This document shows positions 8,359 through 16,684 of a DNA stretch of 22,159 nt, in pieces; within the stretch, counting starts at the first letter, position 1; each line of letters begins with the position of its first letter. Source of the stretch: Ramicandelaber brevisporus. Taxonomy: Eukaryota > Kickxellomycota > Ramicandelaberales > Ramicandelaberaceae. The notes under the pieces were generated by a model that saw only the letters and a list, made by a program, of their open reading frames with translations, was not told the DNA's origin and made no database searches. Where the stretch lies: the NCBI GenBank assembly GCA_025201865.1, contig MU602894.1:1-22159 (forward strand). The letters are read 5' to 3'. A program made the translations under genes and the position numbers.

Positions 8359-9513
8359 CTAGTTAAAGATAGTTTGCTTTCGTGCTCTGCTAATTAAGCA
8401 ATCTGGTTTATCTGGCGGTGGAACCGGTGCATGCATACACTTGAAATCCGGTCCACTCTCATCCGCATACACCCATTCGTCATTCTTCTCTTCAAACTCC
8501 ATTTGTCTCGCTCTAATCGTCTTCCACGCTTGTTTGGTAATCACTCTGCGAATGACTCGTCCACTCCACTGTCTCGGCTGCTCAATTCCCAGCAATGCCA
8601 GCGCAGTTGCCGGAACATCCACATTTGGTATCGGCAGCTCCTCCTTTACCGCCTGCCCACTGGCAATCACATTCGGCGGTCCCACGACAATCAACTGCGT
8701 CATTAACTCTGGAGTTGTAAACGTGCCGTGCGACCGGCCACCATCCCGCAGATTGCGGCCGTGATCAGTCATTACAAACACAACTGTATTGGTTTGGATA
8801 TCCATTCCGTTGTCATCTAACGTGGCAAAAATACGACCAACGTCACTGTCAGCCTTGCGCAGTGCTTCATAGTACAGTGGACCGTAGCCAGTGCGATGTC
8901 CCTCTTCGTCAACATCGCCAATGTAGATGAACGATAGTCTCGGTTTCAGCTTGCTCACTTCATCCAACGCAGCATCCAGTAGAACCGTGTCATTCTCCAC
9001 ATGGATATGATTGCGCACAGTCAGCGGATGCAAATCGCTTGCGTTATGAGGGTTTGGGCTACGGAATATCTGGTTGAACTCGGGCCACCAGTACCACACA
9101 GCCGTGACCGCAGACGGTTCCTTTTGGCGCAGCACGTGGAAGATGGTTGGGAAAACCATGCATGGTCGGCCGAGCGGATCAATGGGCTGCGCGCCGTTGT
9201 GAACTGACGGCAGCCACCCATTGTCGTCGACGGAGGTAGCCTCTGGATATCCACTTGAAAGGAGAGCCATCCAGTTTGGCAGCGACAGAGTGGGGCGGAC
9301 ACCACGGATGCTGTCAGAGTAGGTACCACGTGCACGAAGAGAAGCAATGTTGGGAAGGCTATTGCTGGCGAGCAATCTGTGCAATGGCTCAAGGCCAATG
9401 CCATCGATGCCGATGAATAAAACGTGCTCGATACCAAGAAACGGAGCTGTTGCAGAAGCGAGGACCGCCGTACTGGCCACGACGGTCAACAAGATGAGAA
9501 GCAGATGAACCAT
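8359..9513 (-). CDS. Secreted type I phosphodiesterase / nucleotide pyrophosphatase-like protein
   Basis: This 384-residue protein has an N-terminal hydrophobic signal sequence (about 1-23) and no C-terminal membrane anchor. It has the alkaline-phosphatase fold metal set: D37 in FIGIDG, the nucleophile position S77 in PTLSLPNW, D202 and H206 in GDVDEEGH, D250-H251 in MTDHGRN, and H262 in RSHGT. These fit a two-zinc phosphodiesterase/pyrophosphatase. In animal NPPs the nucleophile in the equivalent TKTFPN motif is Thr; here it is Ser. Potential N-glycosylation sites occur at NAS (157) and NDT (174). The substrate is unknown: nucleotides, phospholipids and GPI-type glycans are all possible. The start is the only ATG giving a signal peptide. 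A pyrimidine tract ending in CACAG just upstream (about 9524-9540) may be a 5'-UTR splice acceptor. Confidence 0.85.
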   Translation of the reverse strand: MVHLLLILLTVVASTAVLASATAPFLGIEHVLFIGIDGIGLEPLHRLLASNSLPNIASLRARGTYSDSIRGVRPTLSLPNWMALLSSGYPEATSVDDNGWLPSVHNGAQPIDPLGRPCMVFPTIFHVLRQKEPSAVTAVWYWWPEFNQIFRSPNPHNASDLHPLTVRNHIHVENDTVLLDAALDEVSKLKPRLSFIYIGDVDEEGHRTGYGPLYYEALRKADSDVGRIFATLDDNGMDIQTNTVVFVMTDHGRNLRDGGRSHGTFTTPELMTQLIVVGPPNVIASGQAVKEELPIPNVDVPATALALLGIEQPRQWSGRVIRRVITKQAWKTIRARQMEFEEKNDEWVYADESGPDFKCMHAPVPPPDKPDCLISRARKQTIFN

Positions 9514-9683
9514 CTTCTTCTTCGACTGTGCACAGAGAGAAATAAACTAAAAATATTAATGAGAAAAAGACCAGGGGGAAGATAAGAATGTGCGTAAAGC
9601 CGCCTGTGAGAGGAGATCATTGAGGAAAAAGAACAATATTAATAATGAAGAAGGGGGACATTGCAATGATGTAGTTAGAAAAT

Positions 9684-9730
9684 AAGTTAGTAATTAGTTG
9701 GTTAGTTGGTTAGTAAGTAAGTAAGTAAAA
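9684..9730 (+). repeat. Degenerate tetranucleotide repeat (TTAG/TTGG then TAAG)
   Basis: TTAG and GGTTAGTTGG units grade into three tandem TAAG units followed by A/T-rich sequence. It lies 21 bases beyond the stop of the PH-domain gene, probably in its 3' UTR. Confidence 0.7.
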
Positions 9731-9750
9731 AATAATATAATGAGTATAGA

Positions 9751-12700
9751 TTAATGTCTGCCCTTGCCACGCTTGGGACCTTTAACTGGTTGATGGTGAT
9801 CGCTGTCATCAGATACCTCGTCCTCACTCTGATCATCGTCATCATCTTCATCGCTGTCGTCGTCGTCACTATCCTCATTGTCAGAAGGCAATGGGTTTGG
9901 TAAACGAGGTCTCCTTGCGGCGAATCCACCGCCTGGAGCACCAAATGCACTTGCAGCAGTCTTGGCACGACCAAAGCTGGACGAAGCGGGCTCAGATGGC
10001 GGAGACACTGATCCCATCTTGGGCGATGAGCTGGAATGGTGAGGAATCAGAGCCTGAACACTGGAGAGTGGAGATGATGAAGAAGAGCTCTCAATGCCGC
10101 TGGTCTGGGCACGACGGATACCAGCGTGGGCATTATTCCTCAATCCATCCTTTTTATTTGCATTGGCAAATGAGCCAATTGGTCCAGAGGAAGATGAGGA
10201 TGAAGAGGTTGAGGCCATGCTGGCATCGTGGCGCTGAGACGAATCGCGCTCGGCAACACGAGCGGCTGCAGCCATCACTGCGTTGACGACATTGGCAGGA
10301 TTGGAACCAGCTGGCTGTTGGAGAGGAGATGCTGTGCCAGGAGTGAAAGAAGCGACACGCTGACCGCCGCGGCCGGTGATACCATTAATGGTGGAAGACG
10401 GGCGAGAGGATGGACGGCTCAGTCCAGCGGGGGTGAATGGAGTTGATGAGCCATAGAATGAGTTGCGCTGGGGCAGTGAGCCCGAGCCGGCAGGCATTGG
10501 AACAGCACTTCCAAGCTGCAGAGGAGTTGCTGGACGAGCATAGTTAACCAGAGCAACATCCTCATCCTCATCATCGCCGCCAACTGTCATCATCATCGGA
10601 TGGTGGCCAAATGCAGCTGCACGTGGAGTGCCAGGGGCCATGTCAGCGAGATTGGTGCGCGAACCGGTCAATGGGAAGCCAGGAACAGGTGCAGGCAGTC
10701 CAATGCTATCTTGAGAGCCGCTGAAGCCGGAGCCGGCTGTATTGATGCGGGAGAATGCCGGTGGAGGTGGATGAGGAAGTAAGCCTTGGGAATGCAAATC
10801 ATCCAGGAGCTGCTGCTGACGGAGAGCGTCTCTTTCATGAGGAGCAGGAGGTGGACCAGGAACGATTACATTGCGAGAGGTTGAGTTTGAATACTTTTTG
10901 TTGTTCTTCATTTGCTCAAAGGCTGCAATCGCGCCAACCAATCCAGTGCTCACTGTTCCAACGTCCACCTTGGGCTGCAAATTAATCAGCGGTCCACCGC
11001 CACTGTTAGTGTGATTAGCACTATTATGGGCCAAAGATGGCCCAATTCCGCGTGATTGAATCTGGCGCTGCTGTTCTCTATCAAACAGTTTCTGTGCTTC
11101 TTGCTGCGCTAACAGTGTCAATGTTGGTCGCTGAATCTGTCCCATTTGACTATGATTGGCAGCGTTTCCATAGTATGATCCACGCATTCCACCTCCGTGA
11201 ATTCCACTGTGAATCGACATTGCATCATATGCTGCCATCTGCGGATTGCCATAGTAAGCACCATTGCCCTGATCATACATCATATCATCATAATACGGCT
11301 GTTGTTGATGCTGCTGGTGCTGCTGAAGCTGTCTACCAGCCAATCCACCAGCAATGCTGCCTGCATATTGTGAGCCTGCATACACTGAGGGCTCTGGGTA
11401 CATTTGAGGCTGCATTCCCGCTCCATAATACGGGTCTTGAGGGAATGGCTGTGCTGCTGCTACTGCTGCTGCTTCGTAGTCATTTGGATGAACTGGCAGC
11501 CGTGCAGCTTGAGTCTGGGGCGAGTAGTATCCAGAATTGGCTGCGCCTGGCACCTGCTGTCTCTGCCCAGCCATGTTGACCAGTGAGCTTGATGACGATG
11601 AGTTTGCTGCAGTGTTTGTTTGCAGCATCTGCTGCTGTTGCTGTTGTTGGTGCTGGAGATACTTTTGCGGCGCCACTTCATCAGATGATTGGCTGGCAGG
11701 AGTGAATGTACGCTGCTCAGCTGACTTATTCTTTTTGCTTGAAGATGACTTGTTAGTAGCAGTCTTCTTTGTTATAGCGGCTGCTCTTTGCTTTAATTTA
11801 TCCACTGGATCCGAGCTTTTGACTTCCTGCTCTGAATCGGATCCACTTTCGCTGCTCTCATCATCTGATACGTCTGATGTAACAACTGGTTTACTGCCAA
11901 GGCCGAGTCCATTCATCTTGTCTGCAACTGCAATGGCTGAATCACTTGTACCCTTACTGCCAGTCTCTTCATCATCATCATCCTCATCTTCATCTGTTGT
12001 GGTCTCATCAGAGTCTTCATCAGAAATATCAGAATTGTCAGAGTTATCCAGATTATACTTTGAGAACTTGCCATTTCCTCTTCCACGCACTGCGTTACCT
12101 GATGAATTCTTTTTATTTCCTGGAGCGGCAAATGCTGCTGCAGCCTTCTTTGTTGCTGCAATTTTACGCAGCTTCTGTTGAAACACTTGTTCAAAGTCTG
12201 ACTTGCTCTCAATCAAACTGTTTCCATCGACTGAGACACTTGAGCATTCATTTAGATTCAAATAAACAACATCATCCACATTAATATTGTTGTTGCTATC
12301 ACCATTGTTAGTATCAGAAGTAGAGGCGTTGAATGGAAGAGGACAATCCATTTGATCAGGTCTGCCATACAACTCAAACACAGCTGTTAACGAAGCCAAA
12401 AAGTACAATAACTCATTTGCAGTTGGCGCCATGAACAATGCCATCTGTGCTGCTGAAGATCCTCCACGCTGCTGCTGCTGCTGTTGTTGCTGATTGTCAT
12501 TTATAATAAAATCACCTTCCACTTTAAATATAGTGGCAGATTCAACCAGTTCAATCTTCTCCGGGTAGATTGCATAAACATGCTGAGCTTGGCCCAGTCT
12601 AACCACTGGAACACATGATGGATCAGAGGCTGCCTCTGGTGACAGGTACAGCTGTAACTCCGGCGCGCCTCCACTCAAAGTTGGTGCTGCAAATCTAACT

Positions 12701-13857
12701 CCTCTTTGCTGAACACCACTCATGTTAGTATTTGGAGTGCGAATCACAGCCCAGAATTTGCGCCACTGAGTCGCACCAGCCACTCGAGCCAGAATAGAGC
12801 CGGCGCATCTGCCATTCATCACATCAGATAGGATTGCGCGAGTTCTCTCAGCTGATAACATTGTTTCATCCTCCACAAATCTATCCAGTAATGGCGGCTG
12901 GCTAATTGCCAATAGTCTGCTGGAGTAAGCTTCGTATAATTTAGTAGCTTCATAGCAGGCGAGTCTAATGCCTCTAATCCAAATGTGCATATCCAAATCA
13001 GACTCTGCTTGGAAGTAGAATCTATTTGCACCCGATGTATTCAATGAAAACACACACTGTCTCTTCTTCTGGGTGCCAACAATTACAGCTGATGAATCTG
13101 TAATGTTAATGTGATTAGGCATTACCACTGACTTCAAATGAGCAATCCTATCGGCATCCAGCATTTGTCTAGCATTTCCATCTTCATCAATCCCTGCTAG
13201 AATCCACTCTCCATTCTCATTCTCTTTGGACACTGGACGTGGCTTCTGCTGAGTGGCGGAGGCTGTGAAGGAAGGCTCAGGCACAGAGGCAGATTCCGCA
13301 GCAGCATCAGATGCCACCGCCCAGTAAGATTGAGCAGCGGGATCATCGGCAATGGCTGGATCAAGCAAACTCCAAAACACCAAAGACGGCCCAACTAACT
13401 CTACATACCAGCGTGTCCATTTGCGCATACTGAATGGCTCTCCGTTGGGCGACAAATCGTTCTTCTTGGCCAATAATCCATTGACATAGCGCTTGTTGCG
13501 AAACGACTGGAATGCTGCCGAAAGCGACTGCAACTCCGGATCACTAGCATACAGTGCAGTCAAAGCAGTCGAGCCTTGTTGCTGCGAAGGAGCAGAGCCT
13601 ATGGCTGGTACCGTTGCTGCTGCTCCGACAGCTGTCGACATCAGCGCAGGCGACGAAGCCACTGGAGCTGCAGGAACGCCAGCGTGGCCATATGGCGGGA
13701 ACGGTGGCTGCTGCTGCTGGTGCTGGTGCTGGTACTGCTGCTGATGAGGGTAAGAGTGGACAGGCGCGGCCGGCATGAGGGCAGGCGAGTACTGCGGTCC
13801 TTGCTGGTACTGGTGCTGGTGCTGCTGGTAGTGGTGGTGCGGTTGATAAGAAGCCAT
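9751..13857 (-). CDS. PH-domain protein of the Caf120/Skg3 type
   Basis: This single-exon protein has 1368 residues. Residues 1-50 are Gln/His-rich. A PH domain split by an insertion spans about 123-308 (YVNGLLAKKNDL, KWTRWYVELVG, then CVFSLNTSGANRFYFQAES and HIWIRGIRLA). A second PH-like module spans about 348-498 (ILARVAGATQWRKFWAVI, VYAIYPEKIELVESATIFKV, LLYFLASLTAVFELYG). This tandem arrangement, with the AIYPE...L.E..TIFKVEG block, is characteristic of fungal Caf120/Skg3-like proteins. In yeast these are linked to the Ccr4-Not complex and to cell-wall/polarity functions. The rest is low-complexity and probably disordered: acidic Asp/Glu blocks near 615-640 and 1320-1350, Lys-rich stretches, Gln runs and a Gln/Tyr/Gly-rich region. 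The tail is basic (GPKRGKGRH). The start codon is the first in-frame ATG. Confidence 0.85.
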   Translation of the reverse strand: MASYQPHHHYQQHQHQYQQGPQYSPALMPAAPVHSYPHQQQYQHQHQQQQPPFPPYGHAGVPAAPVASSPALMSTAVGAAATVPAIGSAPSQQQGSTALTALYASDPELQSLSAAFQSFRNKRYVNGLLAKKNDLSPNGEPFSMRKWTRWYVELVGPSLVFWSLLDPAIADDPAAQSYWAVASDAAAESASVPEPSFTASATQQKPRPVSKENENGEWILAGIDEDGNARQMLDADRIAHLKSVVMPNHINITDSSAVIVGTQKKRQCVFSLNTSGANRFYFQAESDLDMHIWIRGIRLACYEATKLYEAYSSRLLAISQPPLLDRFVEDETMLSAERTRAILSDVMNGRCAGSILARVAGATQWRKFWAVIRTPNTNMSGVQQRGVRFAAPTLSGGAPELQLYLSPEAASDPSCVPVVRLGQAQHVYAIYPEKIELVESATIFKVEGDFIINDNQQQQQQQQRGGSSAAQMALFMAPTANELLYFLASLTAVFELYGRPDQMDCPLPFNASTSDTNNGDSNNNINVDDVVYLNLNECSSVSVDGNSLIESKSDFEQVFQQKLRKIAATKKAAAAFAAPGNKKNSSGNAVRGRGNGKFSKYNLDNSDNSDISDEDSDETTTDEDEDDDDEETGSKGTSDSAIAVADKMNGLGLGSKPVVTSDVSDDESSESGSDSEQEVKSSDPVDKLKQRAAAITKKTATNKSSSSKKNKSAEQRTFTPASQSSDEVAPQKYLQHQQQQQQQMLQTNTAANSSSSSSLVNMAGQRQQVPGAANSGYYSPQTQAARLPVHPNDYEAAAVAAAQPFPQDPYYGAGMQPQMYPEPSVYAGSQYAGSIAGGLAGRQLQQHQQHQQQPYYDDMMYDQGNGAYYGNPQMAAYDAMSIHSGIHGGGMRGSYYGNAANHSQMGQIQRPTLTLLAQQEAQKLFDREQQRQIQSRGIGPSLAHNSANHTNSGGGPLINLQPKVDVGTVSTGLVGAIAAFEQMKNNKKYSNSTSRNVIVPGPPPAPHERDALRQQQLLDDLHSQGLLPHPPPPAFSRINTAGSGFSGSQDSIGLPAPVPGFPLTGSRTNLADMAPGTPRAAAFGHHPMMMTVGGDDEDEDVALVNYARPATPLQLGSAVPMPAGSGSLPQRNSFYGSSTPFTPAGLSRPSSRPSSTINGITGRGGQRVASFTPGTASPLQQPAGSNPANVVNAVMAAAARVAERDSSQRHDASMASTSSSSSSSGPIGSFANANKKDGLRNNAHAGIRRAQTSGIESSSSSSPLSSVQALIPHHSSSSPKMGSVSPPSEPASSSFGRAKTAASAFGAPGGGFAARRPRLPNPLPSDNEDSDDDDSDEDDDDDQSEDEVSDDSDHHQPVKGPKRGKGRH

Positions 13858-13963
13858 TTTGTGGAAGGATAGAGGTGGGTGTGAGGTTGCAAGCTATCTT
13901 CTACAACCGCGTGGTAGTCGATGGCAGGTGGATACGGAGGGGAGAGGGGGCGTTGATGGACAG

Positions 13964-13990
13964 GCAGACAGACAGACAGATAGATAGATA
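13964..13990 (+). repeat. GACA/GATA tetranucleotide microsatellite
   Basis: Tandem GACA units pass directly into GATA units about 105 bases upstream of the PH-gene ATG, presumably within its 5' leader. Confidence 0.85.
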
Positions 13991-14613
13991 CGAGCGTCAA
14001 GCTGAGTTGCAGGGAAAAGACAAGGCGTGAGCCAAAGAGATGAGAAAGCGACAGATCTACGACTCGATAGCGTCAAGCTGACCCAAAATATCAACACCCG
14101 GCGGCAGTGAAACAAACAGGCAGCACGAGCGAGCGAGTGAGCGAGACTGGTAAGGGAAGGAGCGAGAGTAGAGTTGAGTAGAGCAAAGCAGAGCAGAGCA
14201 AAGGTAGAGTAATGCTTCTTTCAAGTGAGCGGCAGAGTGTGCTTGCTTATTGATAGGGAAAAAGGGAAGAAGAGAAGAAGAAGAGAGGCACGCCGCAGTC
14301 AGTTTGTTCTTTCGATTATCGGACAGTCCGCTCTTGCTTATTGTATGCTGCCAGGCAGAATGGGAAAGGCAGATATTCAATCGGAACTGACTGGTGGTCG
14401 AAAATTCAGGGGGGAGAGAGGGAGGGAGAAGGAGGAGAGGCGAGTAAAGTAGGCAAGGTAAGGTAAGATAGGGACAGAAGGCGGAAGATTCAGGTCGAGG
14501 TTTTCTTTTTTTGCAATTGCGAATGGAAGGCACAAAGTGGTAGCAAACTCGATATGATATGTGTGTACACGATGGCGCAGTTGGGCCGAAAGCCGTCGAC
14601 AGTCCAGCCTTTG

Positions 14614-14621
14614 CTTTATAA
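14614..14621 (-). promoter_or_regulatory. Candidate TATA box upstream of the PH-domain gene
   Basis: TTATAAAG reads on the minus strand about 757 bases before the ATG. It is the clearest TATA-like sequence in the spacer facing that gene. The distance would need a long or spliced leader. Confidence 0.3.
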
Positions 14622-14855
14622 TTGTGCGAAGAGCAACCTCTCCTTCTTCTCTTCTGCCAGCCTCTCCCGAAATGGGTATGCGAGCGGCGCTGGGGTCTTC
14701 GCGGATATCAGTGGATGAGCACAGGAACCCAACCAATCCGTGCGCGGTTCCTGAAAAAAAAACTCAACCCTGTTGGGTGGATATTGTTTCACATTATTCG
14801 CGTGGCGAATACACAAAGACAAAAATAGCGCACACGTCCAAACACCCGCGCATGC

Positions 14856-14880
14856 CACGCGCGTGCGTGCATGCATGCAT
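14856..14880 (+). repeat. 25-bp perfectly alternating purine-pyrimidine tract
   Basis: CACGCGCGTGCGTG is followed by CATGCATGCAT with strict alternation over 25 bases. Such tracts can adopt Z-DNA. It lies in non-coding sequence. Confidence 0.8.
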
Positions 14881-14952
14881 TGGATGGTGCCACCACACAG
14901 ACGACGCGTGGCCCAAGGACCCTAGTGGGTGAACGGATGGGGATAGGGGACG

Positions 14953-15260
14953 CTAAAACAACCCAACAGTGGTACAAACCCAGTCTCTCTCGTCGGTGAT
15001 CATTGGCTTCAGTTGTTTACCGTCGTACGTCATGCCATTCTCAGTAATATGTGCTGCATGAGTTCTGGCAGGCAGCAGTCGATACATAGTTGAGACATCA
15101 GCCGAAGCGTCAGCCGAAGTGTCAGCCTCTGGGCGGGTTGTTGGCGGACGCAATCCAAATGAGGGGTTGCTACTCGAGTATCAGACAGGCGTGTACGGAC
15201 GACATCATCCAATTGAGTAATTGCTTCATGCACAGCCGGAGTTGCATCATAGGCCGACAT
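14953..15260 (-). CDS. Possible small spliced gene, unknown function
   Basis: An ATG at 15260-15258 opens a short frame (MSAYDATPAVHEAITQLDDV). A second frame, ending at the TAG at 14953-14955, reads like protein (YRLLPARTHAAH, MTYDGKQLKPMITDERDWVC). They are in different frames. A 68-base GTACAC...CCCAG intron (minus strand, about 15195-15128) would join them into an ~80-residue protein rich in Ala/Asp/Ser in the middle. The donor is not a strong consensus. The start lies only 57 bases downstream of the Cys-rich gene's stop on the same strand, so this may instead be 3'-UTR or decayed coding sequence. I do not recognise the product. Confidence 0.3.
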
Positions 15261-15317
15261 GTGATGAAAAAAAGGTTTGTTAAAAAAATACTAGTTTAAC
15301 GAATGTAACGAGTAAAA

Positions 15318-16175
15318 CTACCACGGTTTGCACATATGTCCTCCATTGCTGGGAGCCGACGATGGAGCTGATCTTGAAGCTGATGATGGAGCCGTCGTAG
15401 TGCTGGGGATGCTCATAGTGGGAACGGCTGTAGTTCCCTGGTTGCAGCACTCATGCACACTTGCGAAATTGACACCATCTTCCTTAAGAGCCAAGCAATA
15501 AGCACCTTCAGGAGTAGGCCACTTTCTACGCGACTCCGCCGTTCTTGCTGGGCAGCATGAATCTCCCCATGGACATGTCTTCTCATTGAGAATGAGTGCG
15601 TCATTCGGAAGTGGCTGCGGGTTGCAACATTCTTTGTATCTGTTGAGCTGCGTTTCATTCTCCACAAAGCACTTGGGCAAGTTCTTCTCCCTTACTTCAG
15701 GCTTGATGTTGACAGCAGGGCAGCACATAGCACACTTGCCTCCATCGACCAGCTGTGGGAATCCATCCTCATTAGGGATGCCGAGGTAGTTGTTTACCGT
15801 ACGACGAGCCTCAGCCTCCTTCGCTGAGAACGGCATGACGCTGCTGCAAGTTGAGTCAACACATTGCGCCACCGTCTCACATGCCTCGTTGCGGCAGCAC
15901 GCCTCATAATCCAAGGCCCACTGGCGGCGGCCAGAAATGTCACCACGGTAGGAGCACTGATCGGTTGAGACCGCGATACCCTTATGCAGTCCGCAGCACT
16001 GGGTAGTTTGACGAGCTTGGAAGACGACTGGCATGTTTGGATTGCTAGTCGGTGCCTGGCAACTCAGTCCATCGATAGTGTTCCAGCCGAAAACTGGGAA
16101 ATGCTTGGAGTCTCTTAAGGACAAAACGGAACCAGCAGAGCAGCAGAAAGCAACGGCAGCTAACAGGACCTTCAT
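15318..16175 (-). CDS. Secreted cysteine-rich protein with repeated C...CC modules
   Basis: A 285-residue protein starting at the ATG at 16175-16173. It begins with a signal peptide (MKVLLAAVAFCCSAGSVLS). An in-frame extension upstream has no ATG and crosses an acceptor-like TTTTTTCAG. The mature part has 22 cysteines, including six CC pairs (QCC, ACC, MCC, ECC, SCC, ECC), each preceded by a lone Cys at variable spacing. Two modules are visibly alike: KCFVENETQLNRYKECCN and YCLALKEDGVNFASVHECCN. There is one NET glycosylation site, a Ser/Thr/Pro/Ala-rich linker near 255-278 and a terminal CKPW. This suggests a disulfide-stabilised extracellular protein, for instance wall-associated or effector-like; no function can be assigned. 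I do not recognise the family. Confidence 0.8.
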   Translation of the reverse strand: MKVLLAAVAFCCSAGSVLSLRDSKHFPVFGWNTIDGLSCQAPTSNPNMPVVFQARQTTQCCGLHKGIAVSTDQCSYRGDISGRRQWALDYEACCRNEACETVAQCVDSTCSSVMPFSAKEAEARRTVNNYLGIPNEDGFPQLVDGGKCAMCCPAVNIKPEVREKNLPKCFVENETQLNRYKECCNPQPLPNDALILNEKTCPWGDSCCPARTAESRRKWPTPEGAYCLALKEDGVNFASVHECCNQGTTAVPTMSIPSTTTAPSSASRSAPSSAPSNGGHMCKPW

Positions 16176-16353
16176 TTTGACAGTAGGAGTGGCACGGCCT
16201 GAAAAAAGCAAGGGGGTAAAAAAAAAACGGTACGAGTAGACTAGGTCAAAGAGTTGAACAAGATCAGCCAAAGGGAGTGAAGCTGTTGCAAAACGCGTTA
16301 AGGGATAGTGAACGAGACGGAAGGTAAGGTAGTCTGGAGTATGTAAAAGAAGA

Positions 16354-16361
16354 CTTTATAG
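16354..16361 (-). promoter_or_regulatory. Candidate TATA box of the Cys-rich secreted protein gene
   Basis: CTATAAAG on the minus strand, 179 bases before the ATG at 16175, with the acceptor-like site between them. The spacing matches the TATA-to-ATG distance of the endoglycoceramidase gene. Confidence 0.4.
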
Positions 16362-16604
16362 TGCTGTTAACACGGAGCGAGATGTTGGAGACAGAGATGG
16401 AAAGAGAAGAGAAGGAAGAAAAGGAAGAAGGAGCGAAGGAAATTGAGGCTTGCTGAGTAGAGTCAGTTTGTGGTAGAGTTATGAACTCAGCGCATACCCA
16501 GGAACGCGGAGATTGGAAGTCGAAGGCTCACGATTTAATCTCCTCCTATCATCCGCAGCCCCAATCGGACCCGCAGTAGAACACTGCTTGAAAGTAGATA
16601 TCCT

Positions 16605-16621
16605 TCTCTCTCTCTCTCTCT
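16605..16621 (+). repeat. TC dinucleotide microsatellite
   Basis: Uninterrupted TC repeat of 17 bases in the spacer between AlaRS and the Cys-rich gene. Confidence 0.85.
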
Positions 16622-16684
16622 GGAAACAGAGTCATCACACCTAATCGAGGTGACTTGCTGCGAATGTATTTCATGTTATTTACT

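Larger units (their letters stand above)
13858..15259. other. Long intergenic spacer, probable promoter and leader of the PH-domain gene
   Basis: About 1.4 kb with strong purine bias on the plus strand, pyrimidine bias in the direction of the PH gene, and no long conserved ORF. It holds GAGCGAGTGAGCGAG-like and AGTAGAG/GCAGAG repeats (about 14125-14205), a GACA/GATA microsatellite, a minus-strand TATA-like site at 14614-14621, and a 25-bp alternating purine-pyrimidine tract. A doubtful small gene occupies its right end. If the TATA-like site is used, the leader is ~700 bases long or contains an intron. Confidence 0.5.
16176..16684. promoter_or_regulatory. Spacer: promoter and leader of the Cys-rich gene, 3' end of AlaRS
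   Basis: On the minus strand, a pyrimidine tract ending in CAG (16199-16207) just before the Cys-rich ATG looks like a 5'-UTR splice acceptor. CTATAAAG at 16354-16361 is a candidate TATA box about 180 bases upstream of the ATG. A 17-base TC repeat lies at 16605-16621. The purine-rich stretch 16380-16445 has no ORF of note, and I see no gene. Confidence 0.5.

Noticed and set aside
11537-12181. 214-residue plus-strand ORF rich in Ser and Cys
   Set aside because: It is the complement of the acidic, Ser-rich part of the PH-domain gene and shows no domain.
13641-14000. Minus-strand ORF spanning the PH-gene start
   Set aside because: It is Thr/Ser repeats from an alternate frame of the Gln/His-rich N-terminus and the GACA/GATA microsatellite.
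16176-16271. N-terminal extension of the Cys-rich protein
   Set aside because: It has no ATG (only TTG at 16271) and runs across an acceptor-like pyrimidine tract with CAG; the signal peptide begins at the ATG at 16175.
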